Positions 1 through 6,518 of a DNA stretch of 8,986 bases are shown here, piece by piece. A program made the position numbers and the translations under genes. A model generated the notes under the pieces. It saw only the letters and a list, made by a program, of their open reading frames with translations, made no database searches and was not told the origin of the DNA. Positions within the stretch are counted from its first letter, which is position 1, and each line of letters opens with the position of its first letter. The stretch comes from Thermoplasmata archaeon (GTDB taxonomy: Archaea; Thermoplasmatota; Thermoplasmata; Thermoplasmatales; Thermoplasmataceae), in the NCBI GenBank assembly GCA_021811635.1, contig JAJZNS010000071.1:1-8986 (forward strand). The letters run 5' to 3'.

Positions 1-108
1 AAGATGGAGAGGATTGTTGAGAAGAGCGGTGCAGAATACTTTGCAGCAGTTCCAAAAAAGGTTGAGAAGATTGTTGATCTGTTCAAAGATCTGATACCTA
101 TGGGTTAA
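1..108 (+). CDS. C-terminal end of an unidentified protein (partial)
   Basis: Frame 1 is open from the first base to a TAA at 106-108, giving 35 residues that end in DLFKDLIPMG. The peptide is charged and amphipathic, with many Lys, Glu, Val and Ile residues, and probably forms a C-terminal helix. It looks like genuine coding sequence rather than noise, but the fragment is too short for me to recognise a family. The gene starts outside the window. It is separated from the next gene by 113 bases that include an AT-rich promoter-like region, so it is probably not part of the molybdenum operon. No T-rich terminator is obvious after the stop. Confidence 0.6.
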   Translation, partial: KMERIVEKSGAEYFAAVPKKVEKIVDLFKDLIPMG

Positions 109-140
109 ATTAGGGGGAGTTCAGGTTTAGCCTCTATGCA

Positions 141-221
141 GAGTTTAAAAGAAAATCCAACTAAATTTTGATATTGTCAACAATAAAAAACGGATTAATA
201 CTAAGAGATACTTCATTATTT
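141..221 (+). promoter_or_regulatory. AT-rich promoter region of the molybdenum hydroxylase operon
   Basis: This stretch is much richer in A and T than its surroundings. It holds two TATA-like elements: TTTAAAAG at 143-150, and ATTAATA at 194-200 preceded by an A-run at 185-190 that could act as a BRE. The second lies about 26 bases before the ATG at 222, the spacing expected for a leaderless archaeal transcript, and no clear ribosome binding site precedes that ATG. Which box is used cannot be decided from sequence alone. Confidence 0.45.
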
Positions 222-1103
222 ATGGGAATGACGCCCGGTAATTTTGATTATGTAAGGGTGTCCTCCTTCAGGGAGGCTGCCAGAATTCTGTCAGAGGAGG
301 AAAATTCAAAGATTCTTGCAGGGGGGCAGAGCCTGATACCTCTTCTTAAGACCAGAATCATGAACGTTGATCTGCTGATCGACATCTCCGGAATCAAGGG
401 ATCTGGAGGAATCAGGCAGGAAAAGAAATCTCTCGAAATTGGGGCAACTTACAGGGTGGGAGAACTTGAGGGCAACTCCCTTGCTGCAGAATCGTTTCCT
501 ATCCTTCATGACGCTGCCTCAAGCATAGCCGACCCGCTTGTGAGGAATATGGGAACCGTGGGCGGGAACCTGGCACATGCCGATCCGGGAAATGACCTGC
601 CGCCTGTCATGGTCGCATTGGATGCAGAGTTCACCGTGCTGGGACCCAAAGGGGAGAGAGTGGAAAGATCTGCCGCATTCTTCAAAGGTGCTTTTTCCAC
701 ATCAATGGATCACAGCGATACGCTGACGTCGATCAGGATTAACCAGAAAGACGGAAATGTGTCTTCAGCCTTCGTAAAGCAGAGAAAGAGCGCCGGTGAT
801 TTTTCTCTTGCGTCCGTGGCATCTGTGGTGGAACTGGATGATTCCGGAAATTTCAAAGACTCAAGAACGGTGCTTGGATCGGTATTTCCAGCACCCATGA
901 TCCTTGAAGGCGTCGACGCATACCTTAAGGGAAAGAAGGCAAATTCTGAAACAATAAAGAAGGCAGCTTCCCTGGTGAGGACTCAGATTAACCCGGAATC
1001 TGATTTCTTTGCCAGCGCAGATTACAGGAGACATGTTTCCTCTTTGCTGGTAAACAATGCGCTGACAACGGCAGTGCGCCGATCGGGGGTGAATATTGCA
1101 TGA
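222..1103 (+). CDS. coxM: Molybdenum hydroxylase, FAD-binding medium subunit (CoxM/CutB family)
   Basis: This is the flavoprotein subunit of a xanthine oxidase/CO dehydrogenase-type enzyme. It takes electrons from the iron-sulfur subunit onto FAD and passes them to an external acceptor in the cytoplasm. The 293-residue length is normal for the family. Two FAD-binding signatures are visible: AGGQSL at about residues 33-38, and TVGGN followed by ADP at about residues 112-122. A typical KQRKSAGDFSLA segment begins the C-terminal domain. The frame is open upstream to a TTG at 168, but those 18 residues are AT-rich and unlike the family, whose members begin a few residues before FDYVR. I therefore chose the ATG at 222 (ATG 228 is also possible). 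It is the first gene of the operon and its stop overlaps the next start by 4 bases. The exact enzyme type is not resolved. Confidence 0.9.
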   Translation: MGMTPGNFDYVRVSSFREAARILSEEENSKILAGGQSLIPLLKTRIMNVDLLIDISGIKGSGGIRQEKKSLEIGATYRVGELEGNSLAAESFPILHDAASSIADPLVRNMGTVGGNLAHADPGNDLPPVMVALDAEFTVLGPKGERVERSAAFFKGAFSTSMDHSDTLTSIRINQKDGNVSSAFVKQRKSAGDFSLASVASVVELDDSGNFKDSRTVLGSVFPAPMILEGVDAYLKGKKANSETIKKAASLVRTQINPESDFFASADYRRHVSSLLVNNALTTAVRRSGVNIA

Positions 1104-1609
1104 AAAAAGTAAAGGTGGAACTGAAACTTAACGGAAAGCAGTTTAAAACAGAAGTGGAGGCGAGAACTCTGCTTGTCGATCTTGTCAGGGAACTGGCTGA
1201 TCAGACGGCCACGCATATCGGATGTGACACCAGCAACTGCGGAGCATGCACGGTTCTTCTTGACGGGAGACCGGTAAAGTCCTGCACTGTGCTGGCCGCC
1301 CAGGCAGGTGGCAGGGATGTGAAGACGCTTGAGGGATTATCAGAGGATCCCCTGATGAAGAAGCTGAAAGACCAGTTCCTGGACAAGCACGGGCTGCAGT
1401 GCGGTTTCTGCACCTCAGGCATGCTGATCTCCAGCTATTCCCTCCTGAGGAAAAAGCAGAAACCCGACGAACTCGAAATAAGGGAGTCACTGTCAGGCAA
1501 CATCTGCAGATGCACAGGCTATGGTGGCATTGTCGATGCAATAAAATCCGTTCAGCCGGGAATCGAGAAGGAAAGGGTGGCTCCAGCGCCGGAGATACAG
1601 AGGAATTGA
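1100..1609 (+). CDS. coxS: Molybdenum hydroxylase, [2Fe-2S] small subunit (CoxS/CutC family)
   Basis: This electron-transfer subunit carries two [2Fe-2S] clusters linking the molybdenum site to FAD. The N-terminal plant-ferredoxin-like domain has the cluster ligands C42, C47, C50 and C62. The C-terminal helical domain has C101 and C104 (in CGFCTSGM) and C136 and C138 (in ICRCTGY). All eight cysteines are present, so both clusters should form. The length of 169 residues is normal. The ATG shares four bases (ATGA) with the stop of the preceding gene, and GGGGGTGA at 1085-1092 is a good ribosome binding site 7 bases upstream. The next gene starts one base after its stop. There is no signal peptide, consistent with a cytoplasmic complex. 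Confidence 0.95.
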   Translation: MKKVKVELKLNGKQFKTEVEARTLLVDLVRELADQTATHIGCDTSNCGACTVLLDGRPVKSCTVLAAQAGGRDVKTLEGLSEDPLMKKLKDQFLDKHGLQCGFCTSGMLISSYSLLRKKQKPDELEIRESLSGNICRCTGYGGIVDAIKSVQPGIEKERVAPAPEIQRN

Positions 1610-1610
1610 A

Positions 1611-3638
1611 ATGAGCGACATAGTTGATATAATAAACGGAAAAGGGCGCTTCATCGACGATATTTCGTTCCCGGATATGGTTCACATTGCCTTCGTGAGG
1701 AGCAATTACTCGCGTGCAAAGATACTGCACGTAAATGGAGGCTACCTCGCGAAAGATTTCCCTTATTTCATGGCTTCCGCGGGAGAGGGCGCCACTGATG
1801 AGGAGATGAGCCTCAGGGCACCAGTTCTGGCAAGCACTTACGCGGCATACCTTGGAGAACCCATTGCGGTCGTCACCGGAAAGAACAGATACGAGGCAGA
1901 GGATAATCTCGAAGGGGTGGAAGTGGACTATGATCCGCTCAACCCGATTCTCGACCCGGAGGAAGCGATCAATTCCGATCCTGTAATTCCGGGGGTTAGA
2001 AGCAACGTCATCTCTGACAGGTTTGTCGGTAGACCCTTTTCAATCACTGACGCAGATCTGGTGCTGGAGGACAGGCTCGAAAACAGGAGGGTGGCCACCA
2101 ATCCCATTGAGACGAGGGGAGTGGTAGCAGCTTACGATGGCAGTAAGCTGACGGTGTGGACGCCCACCCAGTCTGCGCACAGCGTCAGGGATGGCATATG
2201 TGAATCCATGAACCTGCCGAAGGAGTCTGTCAGGGTGGTCCAGACCGATACAGGCGGTGCATTCGGCCTGAAGGGTGGAGTTTACCCGGAGTACATTGTC
2301 GCTTCCACGCTTGCGATGAAGTTGAAAAGGCCAGTAAAGTGGATTGAAACGCGAAGGGAGCATCTTATGGCTTCCAGACCTGGCAGGGGCGTGGTGGGAA
2401 GAATGAAGATCTACGCCATGAAGACCGGGCTCATACGTGGGATTTCCGGCGATATCATTGTTGATGCGGGAGCTTATGGGGGCGCTTCCTGGTCATCTGG
2501 ATGGATTGCATACCAGGTCACCGGCCCTTACGCAATTAAGGAGGCATACTTCCATGCGCGATCCGTGATGACGAACAAGGTCGATCAGGGTCCGTACAGG
2601 GGTGCTGGTCGCCCGGAAGCTTCCTTCCTTATGGAGAGGATGATTGACCTGCTCTGCGACGAAACGGGAATTGATGCTCTTGATCTCAGGCTTCTGAACT
2701 CTGCAAAGGACAGGTTCAAATCGCCAACCGGGATGGAAATAGAACCTTCAGCCGGATTTATATCACGAGCCTTCGAGAAAATGGGGTACAGGCAGCTTGC
2801 CAGAACCGACAGGCCCGGCATCTCTGCGTTCGTCCTTATCCCTGCGGTTGCGGATGGTGAAAGCTGCAGAATTCGTGTGAAGAATGGCAGGATCAGCGTA
2901 TGGCTTGGAGGCGTTACCCACGGCCAGAGGCATGACCTCTGGGTGAAGAGCCTTCTTTCTGAAAAACTGGGCATAGACCCCTCAATAGTAACACTCGAGC
3001 TTGGGGACACTGACATGCTCAGGGAAGGCGTGGGGACCTGGGGGAGCCGATCCGCGATAGTTGGAGCCAATGCCCTCCTCAAAGTTGCAGCGAAGATCAT
3101 GGAGAGCGTAAGGAAGAAGACAGGATCGTATAGCGGGAAGAACCTGCTTGCCGGAGATTACGATGAATATGAGTACGCAAACGAAAAGGGATCGCTCATT
3201 TCATTCGGGGCTAACCTCGCGCTTGCAGACTCCGATGATCTGGGAAACGTGAAGATTAGGACAATGAAGGCATACTACGATGTAGGGAAGGCTCTTGCTC
3301 CTCAGGTGGTGATCTCACAGATAAGGGGAGGTGCTGTACAGGGAGCCGGCCAGGTGCTGAGCGAGAACCTTGAATACGACCGTGATGGGCAGCTGATGGC
3401 AGCCACTCTTTCAGATTCAGGTGTTTTGAACTCAGTCCAGGCTCCGGACATCGAGGCGTTTTACGAGGAGAACCCATCAAGGTTTCCCCATGGCGCAAAG
3501 GGTCTGGGAGAATCTCCCACTATCGGGGTGCCTACAGCACTGGTAAGGGCAATCGAGAGAAGCGCAGGCATCAGGATAAGGAAAACGCCGGTCACTCCTG
3601 AGAACATTGTATCGGCAAAACTGGGTAAGACGGAATGA
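1611..3638 (+). CDS. coxL: Molybdenum hydroxylase, molybdopterin-binding large subunit (CoxL/CutA family)
   Basis: This is the catalytic subunit, expected to bind the molybdenum cofactor and hydroxylate its substrate. Recognisable family motifs in order are GKGRFIDDI (residues 10-18), TGGAFG (214-219), GPYRGAGR (327-334), GTWGSRS (475-481), QGAGQ (577-581) and GLGES (631-635), whose E634 corresponds to the catalytic glutamate. The RGAGR loop lacks the cysteine of form I CO dehydrogenase (AYxCSFR), so this is a form II-like or aldehyde oxidoreductase-like protein; the substrate is unknown. At 675 residues it is short against about 750-800 for typical relatives, with a trimmed N-terminus and shortened segments around residues 365-415 and 500-540. 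The usual HGQGH cofactor loop reads HGQRH at 437-441. The ATG is one base after the coxS stop, with AGAGG at 1599-1603 upstream. Confidence 0.92.
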   Translation: MSDIVDIINGKGRFIDDISFPDMVHIAFVRSNYSRAKILHVNGGYLAKDFPYFMASAGEGATDEEMSLRAPVLASTYAAYLGEPIAVVTGKNRYEAEDNLEGVEVDYDPLNPILDPEEAINSDPVIPGVRSNVISDRFVGRPFSITDADLVLEDRLENRRVATNPIETRGVVAAYDGSKLTVWTPTQSAHSVRDGICESMNLPKESVRVVQTDTGGAFGLKGGVYPEYIVASTLAMKLKRPVKWIETRREHLMASRPGRGVVGRMKIYAMKTGLIRGISGDIIVDAGAYGGASWSSGWIAYQVTGPYAIKEAYFHARSVMTNKVDQGPYRGAGRPEASFLMERMIDLLCDETGIDALDLRLLNSAKDRFKSPTGMEIEPSAGFISRAFEKMGYRQLARTDRPGISAFVLIPAVADGESCRIRVKNGRISVWLGGVTHGQRHDLWVKSLLSEKLGIDPSIVTLELGDTDMLREGVGTWGSRSAIVGANALLKVAAKIMESVRKKTGSYSGKNLLAGDYDEYEYANEKGSLISFGANLALADSDDLGNVKIRTMKAYYDVGKALAPQVVISQIRGGAVQGAGQVLSENLEYDRDGQLMAATLSDSGVLNSVQAPDIEAFYEENPSRFPHGAKGLGESPTIGVPTALVRAIERSAGIRIRKTPVTPENIVSAKLGKTE

Positions 3639-4039
3639 ATCTGAAGGTTGCAGAGGAACCGATAGACACAGGAAGGGCTCTTGCCAGCCTGAAGGCTGAC
3701 ACTGGGGGTGCAGTAGTCACCTTCAGCGGTATTGTCAGGGCTAATGATGGGGGCAGGATCCTGAAGGGGCTGCAGTATGACTGCTACATGGACATGGCGA
3801 AGAAACTCTTTCAGGAGGCAGGCGAATATGTGGTGCACAGGTTTTCACTTCTTGACCTGGTTGCAATCCACAGGATCGGTTTTGTAGCACCCGGAGAAAC
3901 CTCTCTCTTTGTGGCAGTGAGCGCACTTCACAGATCTGAGGCATTTAACGGATGCTCCGAATTTGTGGAACGGATCAAGAAGAAGGTCCCCATATGGAAG
4001 AAGGACATTTTTGCGGAGGGGGGTGAGTCATGGCACTAG
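3635..4039 (+). CDS. moaE: Molybdopterin synthase catalytic subunit MoaE
   Basis: MoaE forms the heterotetrameric molybdopterin synthase with MoaD and transfers sulfur from the MoaD C-terminus to cyclic pyranopterin monophosphate. The 134-residue protein has the family landmarks GAVVTFSGIVR (25-35), HRIG (79-82), ALHRSEAF (97-104) and KKKVPIWKKDIF (115-126). K115 and K122 align with the two catalytic lysines of E. coli MoaE (K119 and K126). It lacks the longer C-terminal tail of the bacterial enzyme. Its ATG overlaps the coxL stop as ATGA, and its own end overlaps moaA by 10 bases. Placement directly behind the hydroxylase genes ties cofactor synthesis to the consuming enzyme. Confidence 0.95.
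   Translation: MNLKVAEEPIDTGRALASLKADTGGAVVTFSGIVRANDGGRILKGLQYDCYMDMAKKLFQEAGEYVVHRFSLLDLVAIHRIGFVAPGETSLFVAVSALHRSEAFNGCSEFVERIKKKVPIWKKDIFAEGGESWH
4015..4026 (+). promoter_or_regulatory. Strong ribosome binding site for moaA
   Basis: GGAGGGGGGTGA lies inside the end of moaE and sits 3 bases before the ATG at 4030. It is the strongest ribosome binding site in the operon. It favours that ATG over the in-frame ATG at 4048. Confidence 0.7.
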
Positions 4040-5028
4040 CCGGCAGTATGGTTTATTCCAATGCAGCAGAGCCCACTTTACTTGATCCCCCGATGGATGC
4101 CTATGGCCGCACTGTGAACAGCCTCAGGATACAGTTGAACGCGGTCTGCAATTTCTCATGTATATTTTGCCATATGGAGGGCACAGGGATAAACAGCAAT
4201 GAGATGACCCCCGCCGAGATAGAACGAATTGTCGAGATTGCAGCGGCTAATGGCGTCACCCGGGTTAAGTTTACGGGTGGGGAACCGCTTCTCAGGAGAG
4301 ACATAATCGAAATAATATCCAGAACGAGAAAGCATGTGAGGGGAGACCTGTCTCTCACCACCAACGGCGTTCAGCTGTCAAAACTGGCTTTTGATCTTAA
4401 AAAGGCTGGACTTGACAGGGTGAACATATCGCTGCACTCCACCGATCCATCAGGGTTCGCACAGATAACCGGGATGAATGCGATGGACAGGGTCATTGAA
4501 GGGCTTGCCGCTGCTAAGGAAGCAGGGCTGAACCCTATCAAGCTCAATTTCGTTGCCCTCAACGGGGTGAACGTGCATCAGATCCCGGAGATGATGGAGA
4601 TGTGCGCTAAAGAGGGTGTCACATTACAGATCATCGAGCTTGAAGCAACGAAGACCGGTGAAAAGACGGAATTCTTCAGGAAGTATCACTATGACATCCT
4701 GCCGCTTGAGAGAGAGATAGCCGTGAAGGCAACGGGAAGGGAGAAAAACATGCTCCATGGAAGATACAGATATACTGTCGATCACCTTGGTAAACCTCTG
4801 ATCGTCGAGTTCGTGAGGCCAATGCATAACGCGGATTTCTGCATGAGCTGCACCAGGCTCAGGGTAACTTCCACAGGCAAGTTGAAAACATGCCTAATGC
4901 GAAATGACAACCAGACCGATGTTCTCCCCATTCTGAGAGGGGACAACGATACCGGTTCCCTTACTGGCGCTTACAGGTCGGCCGTAGGAAGGAGGGAACC
5001 ATACTGGAGGAGAGAGGATGAAACTTAG
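4030..5028 (+). CDS. moaA: GTP 3',8-cyclase MoaA (radical SAM)
   Basis: MoaA catalyses the first step of molybdenum cofactor synthesis, a radical SAM cyclisation of GTP whose product MoaC converts to cyclic pyranopterin monophosphate. The radical SAM cluster motif CX3CX2C is at C40, C44 and C47, followed by GGEP at 83-86. The second, substrate-binding cluster motif CX2CX13C is at C271, C274 and C288, within the typical TRLRVTSTGKLKTCL context. At 332 residues the length is normal. The C-terminus ends REPYWRREDET and lacks the Gly-Gly tail known from bacterial and human homologues. The gene overlaps moaE by 10 bases and moaD by 11 bases, which implies translational coupling. Confidence 0.96.
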   Translation: MALAGSMVYSNAAEPTLLDPPMDAYGRTVNSLRIQLNAVCNFSCIFCHMEGTGINSNEMTPAEIERIVEIAAANGVTRVKFTGGEPLLRRDIIEIISRTRKHVRGDLSLTTNGVQLSKLAFDLKKAGLDRVNISLHSTDPSGFAQITGMNAMDRVIEGLAAAKEAGLNPIKLNFVALNGVNVHQIPEMMEMCAKEGVTLQIIELEATKTGEKTEFFRKYHYDILPLEREIAVKATGREKNMLHGRYRYTVDHLGKPLIVEFVRPMHNADFCMSCTRLRVTSTGKLKTCLMRNDNQTDVLPILRGDNDTGSLTGAYRSAVGRREPYWRREDET

Positions 5029-5254
5029 GGTGAGGTATTTCGCGATGTTCAGGGATATAGCAGGAGTGGATACCCTGGAAATGGATTTCACTGGCAGAAA
5101 GGTGCTGGACCTCAGGAAGATTATTTCGAGCGCCAATCCGGAGTTTGAGAGAAGAGGCATGCTGATCGCTGTCAATGAAAGATATGCAGAAGATTCAATG
5201 GACCTGCACGAGGGGGACACAGTTGCGGTTTTTCCTCCTGTGAGCGGCGGATAA
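5018..5254 (+). CDS. moaD: Molybdopterin synthase sulfur carrier subunit MoaD
   Basis: This is a small ubiquitin-like beta-grasp protein of 78 residues that ends in VSGG. In the family the terminal glycine is adenylated by MoeB, converted to a thiocarboxylate and used by MoaE as the sulfur source. The N-terminus MKLRVRYFAMFRDIAG and the C-terminal VAVFPPVSGG are characteristic. GGAGG at 5006-5010 lies 7 bases before the ATG, inside the end of moaA. Archaeal proteins of this type can also act as modifiers of other proteins (SAMPs) or in tRNA thiolation, so a second role is possible. The stop is followed, in the same frame, by the E1-like gene after 12 codons. Confidence 0.93.
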   Translation: MKLRVRYFAMFRDIAGVDTLEMDFTGRKVLDLRKIISSANPEFERRGMLIAVNERYAEDSMDLHEGDTVAVFPPVSGG

Positions 5255-5290
5255 GGTTGCCGGCGTCCCGCATGGCAGAATGAAGTTACA

Positions 5291-6031
5291 ATGGTGGATA
5301 TCAACCGTTACTCCGGACAGATTGCGATCAATGACATCTCCATAGATGGCCAGAAGCGGCTGTCCGGATCTACGGTTGCAGTCGTGGGGATTGGAGGCAA
5401 TGGTGCGATAGCTGCAGAACTTTTCGCGAGGATGGGGATTGGCCGGATCAGGGTGATAGACAATGACAGTGTCAGGGAAAACAACCTCCACAGGCAGTTT
5501 CTCTACGGAGAGGATGACCTGGGGAAGCCAAAGGTGATATCTGCTGCCGGCAGGCTGAAAGCTATCAACAGATCAGTTGAGGTTGATACCGTCAACGATT
5601 ATCTCACCGAAAAGAATTCCGCATCCCTGATCAGGGGATCGTCGCTGGTTTACGACGGGACGGACAATTTTGCATCCAGGTATGCCATAAACAGTGCATG
5701 CTTTGATCTTGGAATTCCATTCGTGATGACATCATCGATCCAGTACTGGGGAGAGATCATACCTGTACTCCCGGGTAAAACGGCATGCCTGAAATGCCTG
5801 AACATTCCAGTGGTAGAGGAGGGATCATGTTCCAGGATTGGCATTTTTCCCCCTGCGGTTGTCCTGACAGCAGCAATAGCAGTCTCGGCGGCTGTTTCGA
5901 TCCTCACCGGTAAACTCGAAGCGGGATACATTAAGATTGCAGACGCAAGAAATGGAACGGTCGAGACGGTGATTACGGAAAGAAACCCGGCGTGCCCGGT
6001 CTGCGGAAAGCTAACTTATAAATCGGGCTGA
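5291..6031 (+). CDS. moeB: E1-like MoaD-adenylating enzyme (MoeB/ThiF/HesA family)
   Basis: This enzyme is expected to adenylate the C-terminal glycine of MoaD with ATP. The 246-residue protein has a Rossmann nucleotide motif GIGGNG at 33-38, DND at 57-59, NNLHRQ at 64-69 (R68 matches E. coli MoeB R73), K81 (matches K86) and DGTDN at 122-126 (matches D130). The zinc-binding pairs C166/C169 and C235/C238 are intact, and C180 matches the conserved non-zinc cysteine of the family. There is no rhodanese domain. The N-terminal RYxRQ motif reads RYSGQ, so the arginine matching MoeB R14 is a glycine at residue 9. The ATG at 5291 has no clear ribosome binding site; the frame is open only from the moaD stop. 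It may also serve ThiS-like or SAMP-like partners. Confidence 0.88.
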   Translation: MVDINRYSGQIAINDISIDGQKRLSGSTVAVVGIGGNGAIAAELFARMGIGRIRVIDNDSVRENNLHRQFLYGEDDLGKPKVISAAGRLKAINRSVEVDTVNDYLTEKNSASLIRGSSLVYDGTDNFASRYAINSACFDLGIPFVMTSSIQYWGEIIPVLPGKTACLKCLNIPVVEEGSCSRIGIFPPAVVLTAAIAVSAAVSILTGKLEAGYIKIADARNGTVETVITERNPACPVCGKLTYKSG

Positions 6032-6038
6032 ACGGTTA

Positions 6039-6518
6039 TCACTCCTTGTTGGCTTCATGGAATGCATGATCGCTCAGCCCGATGATTATGTCCGATGCTG
6101 TCTTCATAGCATTCGGGCTTCCCGGGATGGTATACACAATCCTGCCCGAACAGACGAACATTGATGCATCGGAGAGATAGGCGAAGTCTGTGCCTGACCT
6201 CATTCTGAAAAGCTCCCCGAAACCGCGAATTTCCTTGTCGGCGATCCTCCTGACTGTAGCTGAGGTGAGATCGTACCTGCTTGGACCTGTGCCACCCACA
6301 AAAACGATGATGTCAGACTCAGAAATCGATCTTTCCAGTGAGGCAAGTATCTCATTCGGGTCGTCGTGCGAGCTGTCCCTCCTGATTTCATTTGCAAAGG
6401 GCTTTAACATAGCTTCCAGATCATTTCCAGATTCGTCATCTTTCAGCGTCCTGGTCGTGGACACAAGTATAATGGAGAAATTCAATCTTCTCTTTCCGGT
6501 AAAGTGATCGCTACTCAT
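6039..6518 (-). CDS. moaB: Molybdopterin adenylyltransferase MoaB
   Basis: This MoaB/Mog family protein of 159 residues, in archaea, adenylylates molybdopterin ahead of metal insertion by MoeA. Visible landmarks are VSTTR (19-23), DDESG (27-31), GGTGPSRYD (75-83, where D83 matches the conserved acidic residue of the family), RGFGELFRMRS (98-108) and PGSPNA (132-137). Its ATG overlaps the moaC stop as ATGA, so the two genes are coupled, and there is no strong ribosome binding site of its own. It runs convergently into the moeB-like gene with only 7 bases between the two stops. No MoeA gene is seen beside it. Confidence 0.94.
   Translation of the reverse strand: MSSDHFTGKRRLNFSIILVSTTRTLKDDESGNDLEAMLKPFANEIRRDSSHDDPNEILASLERSISESDIIVFVGGTGPSRYDLTSATVRRIADKEIRGFGELFRMRSGTDFAYLSDASMFVCSGRIVYTIPGSPNAMKTASDIIIGLSDHAFHEANKE

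Noticed and set aside
168..221. N-terminal extension of the medium subunit from TTG 168
   Set aside because: The 18 residues come from AT-rich promoter-like DNA and do not resemble the family, whose members start just before FDYVR.
1185..1730. 181-codon open frame on the minus strand across coxS and coxL
   Set aside because: It runs antisense to two clearly recognised genes and shows no recognisable domain; it is explained as a shadow frame.
2585..3100. 171-codon minus-strand open frame within coxL
   Set aside because: It is antisense to conserved coxL motifs, is serine- and proline-rich low-complexity, and has no plausible start context.
6190..6507. 105-codon plus-strand open frame opposite moaB
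   Set aside because: The moaB frame carries all the family motifs; the opposite frame is a mirror of it.
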